Assembly: GCA_016934335.1 (NCBI GenBank)
Contig: JAFGTC010000080.1
Span: forward strand, 1 to 36,625
DNA length: 36,625 bases
From: Candidatus Omnitrophota bacterium
GTDB lineage: Bacteria > Hinthialibacterota > Hinthialibacteria > Hinthialibacterales > Hinthialibacteraceae
Direction of reading: 5' to 3'
Positions 1-7,814 of this stretch are shown piece after piece. A program made the position numbers and the translations under genes. A model generated the notes under the pieces. That model was not told where the DNA came from. It did not search any database and worked only from the letters and a program-made list of their open reading frames with translations. Each line of letters opens with the position of its first letter. Position 1 is the stretch's first letter.

Positions 1-2141
1 AAGAGGCTCCATGCGCCCTCATCCACGCGGTATGAATAGAGGAGACGATCCGGCGGGGTATAATTCCATTTATCCATGCCGGAATAGGCGATATTGATAT
101 TTTCATCCAGCAAGAAATTATCCGCATTCTTTTGGGGGTCCAAGTAAGTTTGCGGAGGATCGAGATCGGCTGTTTTATCATACAAAGAAAGACCGCTCGC
201 CGTACCGGCCCATATGCGCCCCCGGCTGTCTTCCAACAATTTGTATGTGCGGGAAGTAGCCAAGCCGTCTTCATGGGTATTAGACACCCAATAACCATTT
301 TTATATCGATGAACCCCGTTTTGCGATGCAACCCAGACACCGCCCTCGCGCGTGACAATGATATCGTGCACGTTCGCCAATCCCGTTTTGATGATCTCCC
401 AATCCGAACCGGAAAATTCGAGCAACTTATTATGCTCTCCCGCCCAAAGAGCGCCGTCCGGCGTCAATGCGATGCAAAAGACGCCGCTGAATTTACCTGG
501 GAGATCATATCGCCCCTGCGCTTGTAATTTCCCATTTCTCCATTGTCTGATTCCATTAGAAACAGCCATCCATACGCCGCCGTCCGGCGCTTCCAGGATA
601 TGATTAGGCCAATGGCCCATGTAATTTTCATGGATGTCATTGATAACAGTCGTGAAATTTTCGCCGTCATAAGAATCTAATCTATGATGCCCGGTTTCTT
701 GATCCGATGAGATGATCCAAATATTTCCCTCATTATCGGGCGCTATCAGCTCCCACTTCCGGTTTTCCGGATTCAGAAACACAGAGAAGTCGGCTCTCCG
801 GCTTCTCAACGTCATGAATAAAAGATCTTGATCATAAGTAATAATGGCAATGCGGCCGTCTGGCCATGATGCGATAGACTGCTGAGTGTACTTGGCCGCT
901 AACTTATTGTCTGGAAGAAGATATTCCCGCCAATCCTCTTTGTCTAAAACAACAATCCTGTCTTCATAAGCGAAAAATAAACGGCGCTGCTTGTCTTCAT
1001 AAATGGTATAGACCGGTTTTTCTAGATGCTTCACTTCATCAGGAGTTTCCCAAATGGGCGGCGCATATCGAGCTACGCCGCGAACAGACAGCCAGAATGG
1101 GCCGTTCGGCTCTACTGCCATCCCGCGAATATACCCGGAAAGATCATCCTTTCGCGAGACGATTTCTTCTTGGCGATTGACGACATGAGACAATGTATAA
1201 CTCCTTACATCCTTCATGGTGTGAAACGAGAATGGAGAAGCCAGCGCGGCGTCTTTCAGCAGCCAGAAATCCTTTTCCTTACCCGGCCAGCCGATGAGAA
1301 CGTCATTGTTTTCATCCTGGAAAAGAGGCGACCATTTTTCTCCGTCGAAGCCTAGTAAAATTCGCTTGCCTATCTGCTCGGAAAAGGCGGCCCCCCAAAT
1401 TTCTCCATTCTTCGCTTCGATGGGAAAAGCCAAGTCGCGATAGGGTGAATCCGGCGGGAAAGTGAATTCCTCCCAATGATAGGAGCGATCCTTTTCCGCA
1501 GGGTCTCTTGGGATGGTTCGACTCTCCATTTCTGTCAGTTTGGCCAAACCTTTTTCTCCGGAAATCCAAACGGCGCCCTCACGGCCTTCCCTCATGTGTA
1601 TGAAACTAACCAGGTTGGTTTCATCGGCGCGCTTGAGAATGCGCGTTTCATTCGCATCGGCGTCGAATTCTATTAATTCATCATTGAAGAGAAATAGCAC
1701 TTTGTCTTGCGAGCGAGGCAAAAAATCAGAAAGAAAAACGGTTCTCAATTCCTCGATCTCATAACTCGCGGTTTTTCTGATTTGATTTTCACCTTCAAAT
1801 TCAAATCGACTGAAGCCTCGAGTTTGACCCGATGAAACATTAACATCGAGCGTCCAAACAACGCCGTCAGAACTTTCTTTGGCTATTCTGGCAATATCGT
1901 GATCTTTATCGATGACATGGATGCTGTATCCATCCATCCATGAACAAAAATAACCACCTTCGAAATGAGAAGTAACATACAGACGGCCGCTTTGGCTGTA
2001 ATCAAACCAGCCGACATATGCGCCGACTGGATTGCCGGGATCATTCCAAATGCGCCAATGCACCAACTCCTGCCCGAATCCCGATGCGGAGAGAAATAAG
2101 GTAAAAAAAAGTCCAATCGATTTCTTCAATTTACTCTGCAT
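1..2141 (-). CDS. Secreted two-component-regulator-type beta-propeller protein, 5' part (runs off left edge)
   Basis: Reading the minus strand from the ATG at 2141 gives 713 codons without a stop, continuing past base 1. The protein starts with a signal peptide (MQSKLKKSIGLFFTLFLSASG, mature end near GFGQ). The C-terminal half carries repeated blades of the Reg_prop kind, with motifs such as GGVWMAVSNGI, GALWAGEHN, GGVWVASQNGVHRY and GRIWAGTASGLSLYD. Close to the window edge comes a segment like the Y_Y_Y domain (PPDRLLYSYRVDEGAW). In known families this layout precedes a membrane helix and a histidine kinase, a diguanylate cyclase or a DNA-binding domain; which one applies here lies outside the window. 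A perfect TATAAT at 2191-2186 sits about 45 bases upstream of the start, and AGGG precedes the ATG. A role as a carbohydrate sensor is inference from the family. Confidence 0.8.
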   Translation of the reverse strand, partial: MQSKLKKSIGLFFTLFLSASGFGQELVHWRIWNDPGNPVGAYVGWFDYSQSGRLYVTSHFEGGYFCSWMDGYSIHVIDKDHDIARIAKESSDGVVWTLDVNVSSGQTRGFSRFEFEGENQIRKTASYEIEELRTVFLSDFLPRSQDKVLFLFNDELIEFDADANETRILKRADETNLVSFIHMREGREGAVWISGEKGLAKLTEMESRTIPRDPAEKDRSYHWEEFTFPPDSPYRDLAFPIEAKNGEIWGAAFSEQIGKRILLGFDGEKWSPLFQDENNDVLIGWPGKEKDFWLLKDAALASPFSFHTMKDVRSYTLSHVVNRQEEIVSRKDDLSGYIRGMAVEPNGPFWLSVRGVARYAPPIWETPDEVKHLEKPVYTIYEDKQRRLFFAYEDRIVVLDKEDWREYLLPDNKLAAKYTQQSIASWPDGRIAIITYDQDLLFMTLRSRRADFSVFLNPENRKWELIAPDNEGNIWIISSDQETGHHRLDSYDGENFTTVINDIHENYMGHWPNHILEAPDGGVWMAVSNGIRQWRNGKLQAQGRYDLPGKFSGVFCIALTPDGALWAGEHNKLLEFSGSDWEIIKTGLANVHDIIVTREGGVWVASQNGVHRYKNGYWVSNTHEDGLATSRTYKLLEDSRGRIWAGTASGLSLYDKTADLDPPQTYLDPQKNADNFLLDENINIAYSGMDKWNYTPPDRLLYSYRVDEGAWSL

Positions 2142-2185
2142 GCTCCATCCCTGATCAAAGAACGGCGACGCCGTCCAACCGTTTC

Positions 2186-2191
2186 ATTATA
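2186..2191 (-). promoter_or_regulatory. -10 box for the propeller gene
   Basis: The minus strand reads GGTATAAT here, a perfect -10, about 45 bases before the ATG at 2141. No good -35 stands at 17 bases. It lies in the 343-base divergent gap 2142-2484. The rest of that gap is AT-rich, with several short poly-A and poly-T tracts and a possible plus-strand -10 (TACAAT, 2426-2431) before the oxidoreductase operon, also without a clear -35. Confidence 0.4.
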
Positions 2192-2484
2192 CCAAAATAA
2201 ACAACTGTTCGCGTAAATAAATGAACGCTGAATGGATCACGCTGAATCTGTCGCCCGAACATCAGATCGCTGAATTACGAATTTACTTTTTCCTTCCCAT
2301 AGGAATGTTCAACATTTCCTAAATGAAGGCAGCATTCAGTAATTCCATGCAAAATATATTTGTTAATAAATATTTACATTTAAGTTTCCGTGAAAAAAAA
2401 TACAATATACAACTCCAAAATATGTTACAATAGATCGATTTTTACAAGAAACCATCGCCAATCATTTCTGATAAGGAGAGGGCA

Positions 2485-3102
2485 ATGCCTGATAAAAAAG
2501 GAAATCACTCCGAGATTCCTGATGGCGTGTCCCGACGGTCTTTTTTAAAGGGAATGGGAACAGGAGCGGCAATCCTGCCGGCTCTGGGAAAAACCGTTGA
2601 GGCCGCCGATCTGGAAAATCGCTTCGGACCGGAACCGGCGCCAATTACCCTCACGATCAACGAAAAAATCTACCACCTGCAAGTGGAGCCGCGCGAAACC
2701 TTGATTGAAGTGCTGCGCAACCGGCTGAATATAACCGGAACCAAAGTTGTCTGCGATAACGGATCATGCGGCGCCTGCACGGTTTATCTGGACGGCGCCC
2801 CCGTATATGGCTGCATGATGCTCGCCGTCAAAGCGCAGAACAAACAAATAACCACCATCGAAGGAATAAGCCAAAACGGCAAACTGCATCCTGTGCAGGA
2901 AGCCTTTATCGAAGCGGATGCATTGCAATGCGGCTTCTGTACGCCGGGCTTCGTGATGTCGATGGCGAAGGTGTTTGAGGAAAATCCCAAAGCGTCTCTC
3001 ATCGAAGTCAAGCAAGGCTTGGCCGGCCATATATGCCGCTGCGGGGCCTACGCCCAAATTTTCAAAGCCGCCGAGAACGTAAGCAAAAGGAATGGAGGGT
3101 GA
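2485..3102 (+). CDS. Xanthine-oxidase-family aldehyde oxidoreductase, 2Fe-2S subunit with Tat signal
   Basis: This 205-residue protein is the electron-transfer subunit of a three-subunit molybdenum hydroxylase. It starts with a twin-arginine signal (SRRSFLKGMGTGAAILPAL), so the folded complex is probably exported to the periplasm as in E. coli PaoABC. The plant-type 2Fe-2S motif (CDNGSCGACTVYLDG, then GC) lies at about residues 92-112, and the second cluster motif (QCGFC and HICRC) at about 150-195. All eight expected cysteines are present. An AAGGAGAGGG ribosome site stands just before the ATG. The stop at 3100-3102 is 5 bases from the next start, so the operon is tight. The natural substrate cannot be told; aromatic or other aldehydes are the family norm. 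Confidence 0.9.
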   Translation: MPDKKGNHSEIPDGVSRRSFLKGMGTGAAILPALGKTVEAADLENRFGPEPAPITLTINEKIYHLQVEPRETLIEVLRNRLNITGTKVVCDNGSCGACTVYLDGAPVYGCMMLAVKAQNKQITTIEGISQNGKLHPVQEAFIEADALQCGFCTPGFVMSMAKVFEENPKASLIEVKQGLAGHICRCGAYAQIFKAAENVSKRNGG

Positions 3103-3107
3103 CGATC

Positions 3108-5336
3108 ATGGTAAAAAACATCTCCGCCCTGATAGGACATGATGATGTCACGAAACTTGTCCAATTTGATGTTCCGGACGGCGAACCGGGATTTTGGGAT
3201 AAACAATACAAATTTGTCGTCGCCGGCGAAAAACCGGTGCGGCGCCTGGACGGAATGGAGAAAGTCACGGGAAAAGCGAAATACACCTATGACATCTATC
3301 GCCCCAATCAGCTCTGCGCTGAATTGGTGCTCTGCCCGCACGCTCATGCCAGAATAGTCGGCGTCGATGCATCGAAAGCGGAAAAAATGCCCGGCGTGCG
3401 CGGCGTTATGCTCGCCGAGAACCTCGACGCCGCCATGTTCGCGGGTTGGATTATCGCCATGGTGGCCGCCGATACCATCCAGCAGGCTCGAGACGCCGCC
3501 CGCTCCGTTCTTGTTGAATATGACGCGCAGGATTTTGTCGTGCTGGAAGACGACGCCGGCAAAGACGACAATCCGATCCGGAAGCCGAGCAGCGGAAATC
3601 CATCCATAAAAGGGGACGTCGAGAAAGGCTTCCAGGAAGCCTTTGCCGTCCATGAAGCCGAATATGTGACGCAGACCACGCCGCATAACTGCCTGGAGAC
3701 TCACGGCTGCGTCGCCGAATTCAAAAACGGCGAATTGACCGTTTGGTTTTCCACGCAATCCCTGTGGAGCATGCAGCAGGCGGTCGCCGGATATGGCGGT
3801 ATGCCGCTGAATAAAACGCGCGTGATCACCGAATACATGGGCGGCGGCTTCGGCAGCAAACTGTTCGGCGAACAGTTTGCCGATATGTGCGTCAAAATGG
3901 CGAAGAAGATCGGACGCCCCATTAAATTCATGGCGAACCGGTACTTTGACAGCGTGGCTTGCGGAAACAAGCCAGCCGCGAAAATGCATGTCAAAATCGG
4001 GGCGCAAAAGGATGGTGCTTTTACGGCGATCCGGGCTGACTGCTTGAATTATCCCGGATTCTCCGGCGGCGCCAGCGTCGCCACTCCCTTCCGAAGCCAT
4101 TACGAATGCCCCAACATCTATACACAAGAAACGAATGTCTATACCAATACCGGCCTGTCTCGACCATTCCGCGCGCCCGGCCGCCCGCAGGGATCTTTCG
4201 GCCTGGAAATGGCCATCGAAGAATTATGCATGAAGATGGGACTCGATCCCTACGAAGTGAAAATCAAAAATGTCGATGTCAGTCCGCTCGACCCGCGAAA
4301 ATACCAATTTGAAGTCGGCGCGGAGCGGTTCGGCTGGAAAAAGAAATTCAAGAAGCACGGCAGCGATGCCGGCCCCGTAAAAACCGGCGTCGGCTGCGCG
4401 GTGACCTATTGGGGATACTCCGGCGACCCCGGCGGAGCGGTCTGCCGCTGCACCTTGTTTATGGACGGCAGCGCGGAGGTGGCCATCGGCTGCCAGGATC
4501 TGGGCACCGGATTCCGCACCATGGCGGCCTGCACTGCTGCGGAGACGCTGGGGATCGATGTACAGCGCATCCAGGTGCTGACGGGTGACACCGATATCGG
4601 CTTAGTCGGCCCGCTGAGCGGGGGGAGTAAAACCACTCCGACTGTCGCACCCGCCATCAAAAGCGCCTGCTACAAAGCCCAGCAGAAACTGTTCGGCAGA
4701 ATCGCCGGCGATTGGGATGCAAAGCCGGAGGATATTGTATGCCGTGAGAACGCGGTCTTTAACAAAGAGAATCCGGAGCAGAAAATGCCCTGGAACGAAG
4801 CCGCCCAAAAAGTGGGGAGCAATATGATCGTCGCTTTGGGCGAGCATATTCCCCCACCCGATGTAGAAGGCATTCGGATTGGCACAGGCCTGCGCGGCGC
4901 CCAATTCGCGCAGGTGGAAGTGAATGTCGAAACCGGCAAGATTTCCTGCAAAAAAGTCGTCGCGGTGCAGGACTGCGGCCGCGCCATGGCCAAAGCCCAG
5001 GCGGAGAGTCAGATCTGCGGCGGCGTCATCCAAGGAGTCAGTTACGCCCTGTTTGAAGACCGGATCATGGATTCGGTACTGGGCCGCCAGCTGAATCCGC
5101 AGATGGAGCATTACAAAATTCTCAATGCCATGGAAGCGCCGGACATCGAACCCATCCTGATCGATGTGTTTGATCCGGTGAATTGCGCCAGCGCCAAGGG
5201 AATCGGAGAACCTCCGCATGTTCCCACCGCGGCCGCTGTCGCCTGCGCGGTATGCAATGCCATTGGAAAGCCTATCCGCTCGCTTCCAATCACCCCTTAC
5301 AAAGTTCTCGAAGCGCTGTATGGAGAGAGACGTTAA
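3108..5336 (+). CDS. Xanthine-oxidase-family molybdopterin-binding subunit
   Basis: The open frame can be extended back to 3033, but the ATG at 3108 is preferred. It follows GGAGGGTGA, begins 5 bases after the previous stop, and avoids a 25-residue extension with no homology to the family. The protein has 742 residues, normal for PaoC/CoxL-like subunits. Visible motifs include GGGFGSK, RAPGRPQGSFGLEMA, CQDLGTGFRTM and, near the C-terminus, KGIGEPPHVPTAAAVACAV, whose GE carries the catalytic glutamate of the family. There is no signal peptide of its own, so it would travel with the Tat-tagged small subunit. No XdhC/PaoD-type maturation gene is seen in the window. The gene ends inside a duplicated segment (5314 onward). 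Confidence 0.9.
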   Translation: MVKNISALIGHDDVTKLVQFDVPDGEPGFWDKQYKFVVAGEKPVRRLDGMEKVTGKAKYTYDIYRPNQLCAELVLCPHAHARIVGVDASKAEKMPGVRGVMLAENLDAAMFAGWIIAMVAADTIQQARDAARSVLVEYDAQDFVVLEDDAGKDDNPIRKPSSGNPSIKGDVEKGFQEAFAVHEAEYVTQTTPHNCLETHGCVAEFKNGELTVWFSTQSLWSMQQAVAGYGGMPLNKTRVITEYMGGGFGSKLFGEQFADMCVKMAKKIGRPIKFMANRYFDSVACGNKPAAKMHVKIGAQKDGAFTAIRADCLNYPGFSGGASVATPFRSHYECPNIYTQETNVYTNTGLSRPFRAPGRPQGSFGLEMAIEELCMKMGLDPYEVKIKNVDVSPLDPRKYQFEVGAERFGWKKKFKKHGSDAGPVKTGVGCAVTYWGYSGDPGGAVCRCTLFMDGSAEVAIGCQDLGTGFRTMAACTAAETLGIDVQRIQVLTGDTDIGLVGPLSGGSKTTPTVAPAIKSACYKAQQKLFGRIAGDWDAKPEDIVCRENAVFNKENPEQKMPWNEAAQKVGSNMIVALGEHIPPPDVEGIRIGTGLRGAQFAQVEVNVETGKISCKKVVAVQDCGRAMAKAQAESQICGGVIQGVSYALFEDRIMDSVLGRQLNPQMEHYKILNAMEAPDIEPILIDVFDPVNCASAKGIGEPPHVPTAAAVACAVCNAIGKPIRSLPITPYKVLEALYGERR

Positions 5337-5463
5337 TCATGAACCGATTCGAATACGCAGCAGTTTGAGCGCATCATGGTGGGCTACGCTTCGCTTTGAG
5401 CCCACCCTACCCGCTGTATGGAGAGGGACGTTAATCATGAATAAATTCGAATTCGCAGTAGCC
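5314..5463 (+). repeat. Duplicated operon junction around a small hairpin element
   Basis: About 52 bases beginning CGCTGTATGGAGAG are present twice, at 5314 and at 5412, about 90 percent identical. Each copy holds the last codons of the molybdopterin gene, its ribosome site and stop, and an ATG. The first copy gives a nine-codon start (MNRFEYAAV, then stop), and the second is the real FAD-subunit start (MNKFEFAVAD). Between them sits a palindrome, GGTGGGCT at 5378-5385 and AGCCCACC at 5399-5406, with a 13-base loop. This looks like a small REP-like repeat whose insertion came with a duplication that rebuilt the downstream gene start. Confidence 0.75.
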
Positions 5464-6408
5464 GATTCCATCCAAACCGCCTTGGAAGAATTGAACGAGC
5501 ATCCCGCCGCGGCCAAAGTTCATGCCGGCGGCGTGGATCTTGTCGGCGAATTAAAACACTACACCGCCCAACCGGACATCGTGGTGGATATATCCGAAAT
5601 CCCGGATTTAAAATGGATTGCGGATGATGCGGAGGGAACGACGATCGGGGCGTCGGTTAAACTGATCGATGTGATTCGTCATGAGGCCGTCTCCAAAAAG
5701 CATGCGGCTTTACAGGAAGCCGCATCCGTGGTCGGTTCGCCGCAAATCAGAAACATGGGCACGATCGGCGGCAATTTATGCCAGCGGCCCCGCTGCTGGT
5801 ATTACCGCGATGAAGCCTATCACTGCCTGAAAAAAGGCGGCGATGAATGTTTCTCCGTCGCAGGCCGCAATCGTAATCATTGCATCTTGGGCGGTGGGCC
5901 GTGCTATATCGTGCATCCATCCGACTGCGCGCCGGCGCTGATCGCGCTTAACGCGTCGGTCGCCTTGCAAAGCGTCAAGGGAAAGCGTGAATTGCCGTTG
6001 GAGGATTTCTTCATTCTGCCGGAGAGCGATGCGACCCGTGAAAATGTTCTGCAGCCAGGAGAAATATTGACGTACATCCATATTCCGGCTCATGCCGGGA
6101 AAAGCGCGTATATCAAATTCCGCGAAAAAGAGGGATTCGACTGGGCCCTATCCGCCTGCGCCGCCGCGCTGGAATTCAGCGGGAAAACATGCCGGAGCGC
6201 TCGCGTTGTTCTCGGCGGCGTCGCTCCGATTCCCTGGCGCGTCCGGAGCGTCGAATCTTATCTCCAGGGGAAAGAGATTACGGAGGAGACCGCCCGGAGA
6301 GCCGGCGAAATGGCCGTGGAAGATGCGATGCCTTTAGCGGAAAATGCGAATAAAGTTTTATTGACAAAAGCCATAGTCAAGCAGGCGTTGTTGAAGCTGA
6401 ATGCATGA
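5437..6408 (+). CDS. Xanthine-oxidase-family FAD subunit with extra 4Fe-4S segment
   Basis: This 323-residue FAD subunit is the third gene of the operon. The start at 5437 follows GGAGAGGG; the open frame runs upstream to 5218 only because the duplicated junction happens to stay open. FAD-binding motifs are AGGVDLVGELK (about residues 30-40) and GSPQIRNMGTIGGNL. Just after the second motif comes an insertion with four cysteines (RCWYYRDEAYHC, ECF, GPCY). This matches the extra 4Fe-4S cluster known in PaoB and in the 4-hydroxybenzoyl-CoA reductase FAD subunit, and supports a PaoABC-like enzyme over a classical xanthine dehydrogenase. The electron path would be Mo to 2Fe-2S to FAD, with 4Fe-4S near the FAD. 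Confidence 0.88.
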   Translation: MNKFEFAVADSIQTALEELNEHPAAAKVHAGGVDLVGELKHYTAQPDIVVDISEIPDLKWIADDAEGTTIGASVKLIDVIRHEAVSKKHAALQEAASVVGSPQIRNMGTIGGNLCQRPRCWYYRDEAYHCLKKGGDECFSVAGRNRNHCILGGGPCYIVHPSDCAPALIALNASVALQSVKGKRELPLEDFFILPESDATRENVLQPGEILTYIHIPAHAGKSAYIKFREKEGFDWALSACAAALEFSGKTCRSARVVLGGVAPIPWRVRSVESYLQGKEITEETARRAGEMAVEDAMPLAENANKVLLTKAIVKQALLKLNA

Positions 6409-6453
6409 TCGAAAGCATCTCTTCTAAACGGAATGGAGATAAAAACGGTTTCC

Positions 6454-6558
6454 ATGGCCGTCAAAGAGAATCGAACGCCGGAAGAGAGAAAAACGAAAAA
6501 AGCAAAAGCCGCCATAGGAGAGGTCTGTCAAAAAAAGTCATATTCGCAGATTCTCTGA
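6454..6558 (+). CDS. Possible 34-residue ORF after the oxidoreductase operon
   Basis: An ATG with GGAG about 13 bases upstream opens a short lysine-rich frame (MAVKENRTPEERKTKKAKAA...) that ends at a TGA. I do not recognise it. It may be the eroded start of a lost fourth operon gene or a chance frame. The convergent gap 6409-6667 holds no other gene and no clear terminator. Confidence 0.2.
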   Translation: MAVKENRTPEERKTKKAKAAIGEVCQKKSYSQIL

Positions 6559-6667
6559 ACTTTCAGTATAGTAATTCACTTTTGAACTGAAAAGCCGTAA
6601 TGCGATTATCGTAAACTAACCGGGATGGATCGACAGCCTGAAACTTCTTGAGGATTGTTGAATCCAC

Positions 6668-7219
6668 TTATGGTCCAAAACGGTATATGTTTCCCCAACT
6701 GCTGACTCCGTTAGTTGGATCGTACACGATGAATCCAGTGGGTGTGCCGCCATCGACGTGTTGCACATGGCTAGGACCGATGGATATTAATGTGTATTGG
6801 TAATTCCCAGGAAGTTTGACGCCTTGGTACGATGACGGTTCTATGAACCATTGAACGGGCGAGGTGCGAGGATCGAAATAACCGTACCGAGGTTTATCAA
6901 CGCCATCATTATCGGCTATGTACTGTTTGCGGAACGGATCGTAAATGCTGTCCGGAGCTGAAAGATATGTTATCGGCGTGGACAACGCGTTCAAATATCG
7001 CGGGTGAGTGTGTCCACCCCAATCTGGATAAGGCAGATATCCATTCCGGTCCAGGTTGTATGCTTCCAAAGCGGTTGATATTGAGCGAAATTCGCCTTCG
7101 ACTTTCGCAATCTTCGCTCTCACTTGCGCATTCAAAAAATTCGGCACAGCGATCGCCGCGAGAATCCCGATAATCGCAACGACGATGAGCAATTCGATTA
7201 ACGTAAAGCCTTTTTGCAT
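6668..7219 (-). CDS. Type II secretion GspG-like pseudopilin
   Basis: The protein has 183 residues from the ATG at 7219, which follows GGAG at a good distance (GGAGAACGATCATG). An upstream in-frame ATG at 7411 would put 64 unrelated residues before the prepilin leader and is rejected. The N-terminus is a very short leader and N-methylation helix (MQKGFTLIELLIVVAIIGIL), with the cleavage site after glycine 4 and the conserved glutamate at +5. The helix is followed by AIAVPNFLNAQVRAK, and the C-terminal part contains YDPTNGVSS. Stand-alone pseudopilins of this form are numerous in Planctomycetota and related candidate phyla, and may act in secretion or as pilins. It has no pilus genes next to it here. 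Confidence 0.85.
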   Translation of the reverse strand: MQKGFTLIELLIVVAIIGILAAIAVPNFLNAQVRAKIAKVEGEFRSISTALEAYNLDRNGYLPYPDWGGHTHPRYLNALSTPITYLSAPDSIYDPFRKQYIADNDGVDKPRYGYFDPRTSPVQWFIEPSSYQGVKLPGNYQYTLISIGPSHVQHVDGGTPTGFIVYDPTNGVSSWGNIYRFGP

Positions 7220-7464
7220 GATCGTTCTCCTATATCCCAATTGTGCACATGATAACAAAGCAACGTTATGAATTGAATATTCCTTTGCATTTTGATACAT
7301 GTGCATAGAGTCGAATCGCCTTAACTTATAAATGAATCCTGATTCATGCTCAAAGCTCTCTCGCATTTTCCCGATTTTCTCCCAAAAAATCTCTTGACAG
7401 GAAAATCCCAAAACAATGGCATATGGTTGCTTTAAGAGAAAGGATCGGTTTCGAACAAGAGAAC

Positions 7465-7560
7465 ATGGTTAAAAATGACAAGAAAAACATAAGCCCCACC
7501 GAGTGGCGATTGATGAAGATTCTCTGGAGCCGGGAAGCGGCCTCCGATTTGCAATTTTAA
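7465..7560 (+). pseudogene. Truncated BlaI/MecI-type repressor remnant
   Basis: This 31-codon frame reads MVKNDKKNISPTEWRLM, then KILWSREAASDLQF and a stop. The stretch SPTEWRLMKILWSREAA matches the first helices of the BlaI/MecI/CopY winged-helix repressor family, whose members have about 120 residues. The DNA-recognition helix and the dimer domain are missing, so it is a remnant. TTGACA at 7394-7399 may be its old -35. The rest of the gap 7220-7814 is AT-rich and holds only the promoter described next. Confidence 0.6.
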
Positions 7561-7712
7561 TAAACCGCACAAAAAGTTGAATGCAGGATTCCAGGGGTGA
7601 AACACTATTCTATAACCCGATTGGCAAAATTGGATTAAATTCTTACTATTTATTTTTTATATAGCAATATTGTATTTTTTGTAATTTTCAGCCGCTTCTG
7701 CTTCCAATTTGT

Positions 7713-7741
7713 TTGCAAAAATCTCCATGATCATGTATTAT
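7713..7741 (+). promoter_or_regulatory. Sigma70-like promoter before the surface-protein gene
   Basis: TTGCAA at 7713-7718 and TATTAT at 7736-7741 are separated by exactly 17 bases. The start codon at 7815 lies about 74 bases downstream, with GGAG at 7801-7804. This is the best promoter match in the gap and may serve the following four-gene run. Confidence 0.45.
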
Positions 7742-7814
7742 GCTATATCTATTTTTACGTTTTCAATTTTTATTTCAATGATTCTAATAAAAATTGTTTG
7801 CGGAGAACTAAATT

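Noticed and set aside
3048-4127. A 359-codon open frame on the minus strand inside the molybdopterin-subunit gene
   Set aside because: It is antisense to a gene with clear family motifs, has no ribosome site, and its composition follows from the codon use of the plus-strand gene.
4602-5219. A 205-codon minus-strand frame in the same gene
   Set aside because: Shadow of the molybdopterin gene; no recognisable protein features.
6405-6590. A 61-codon plus-strand frame overlapping the FAD-subunit stop
   Set aside because: No ribosome site is apparent, the composition is low in information, and there is no resemblance to any family; the shorter frame at 6454 is only slightly better.
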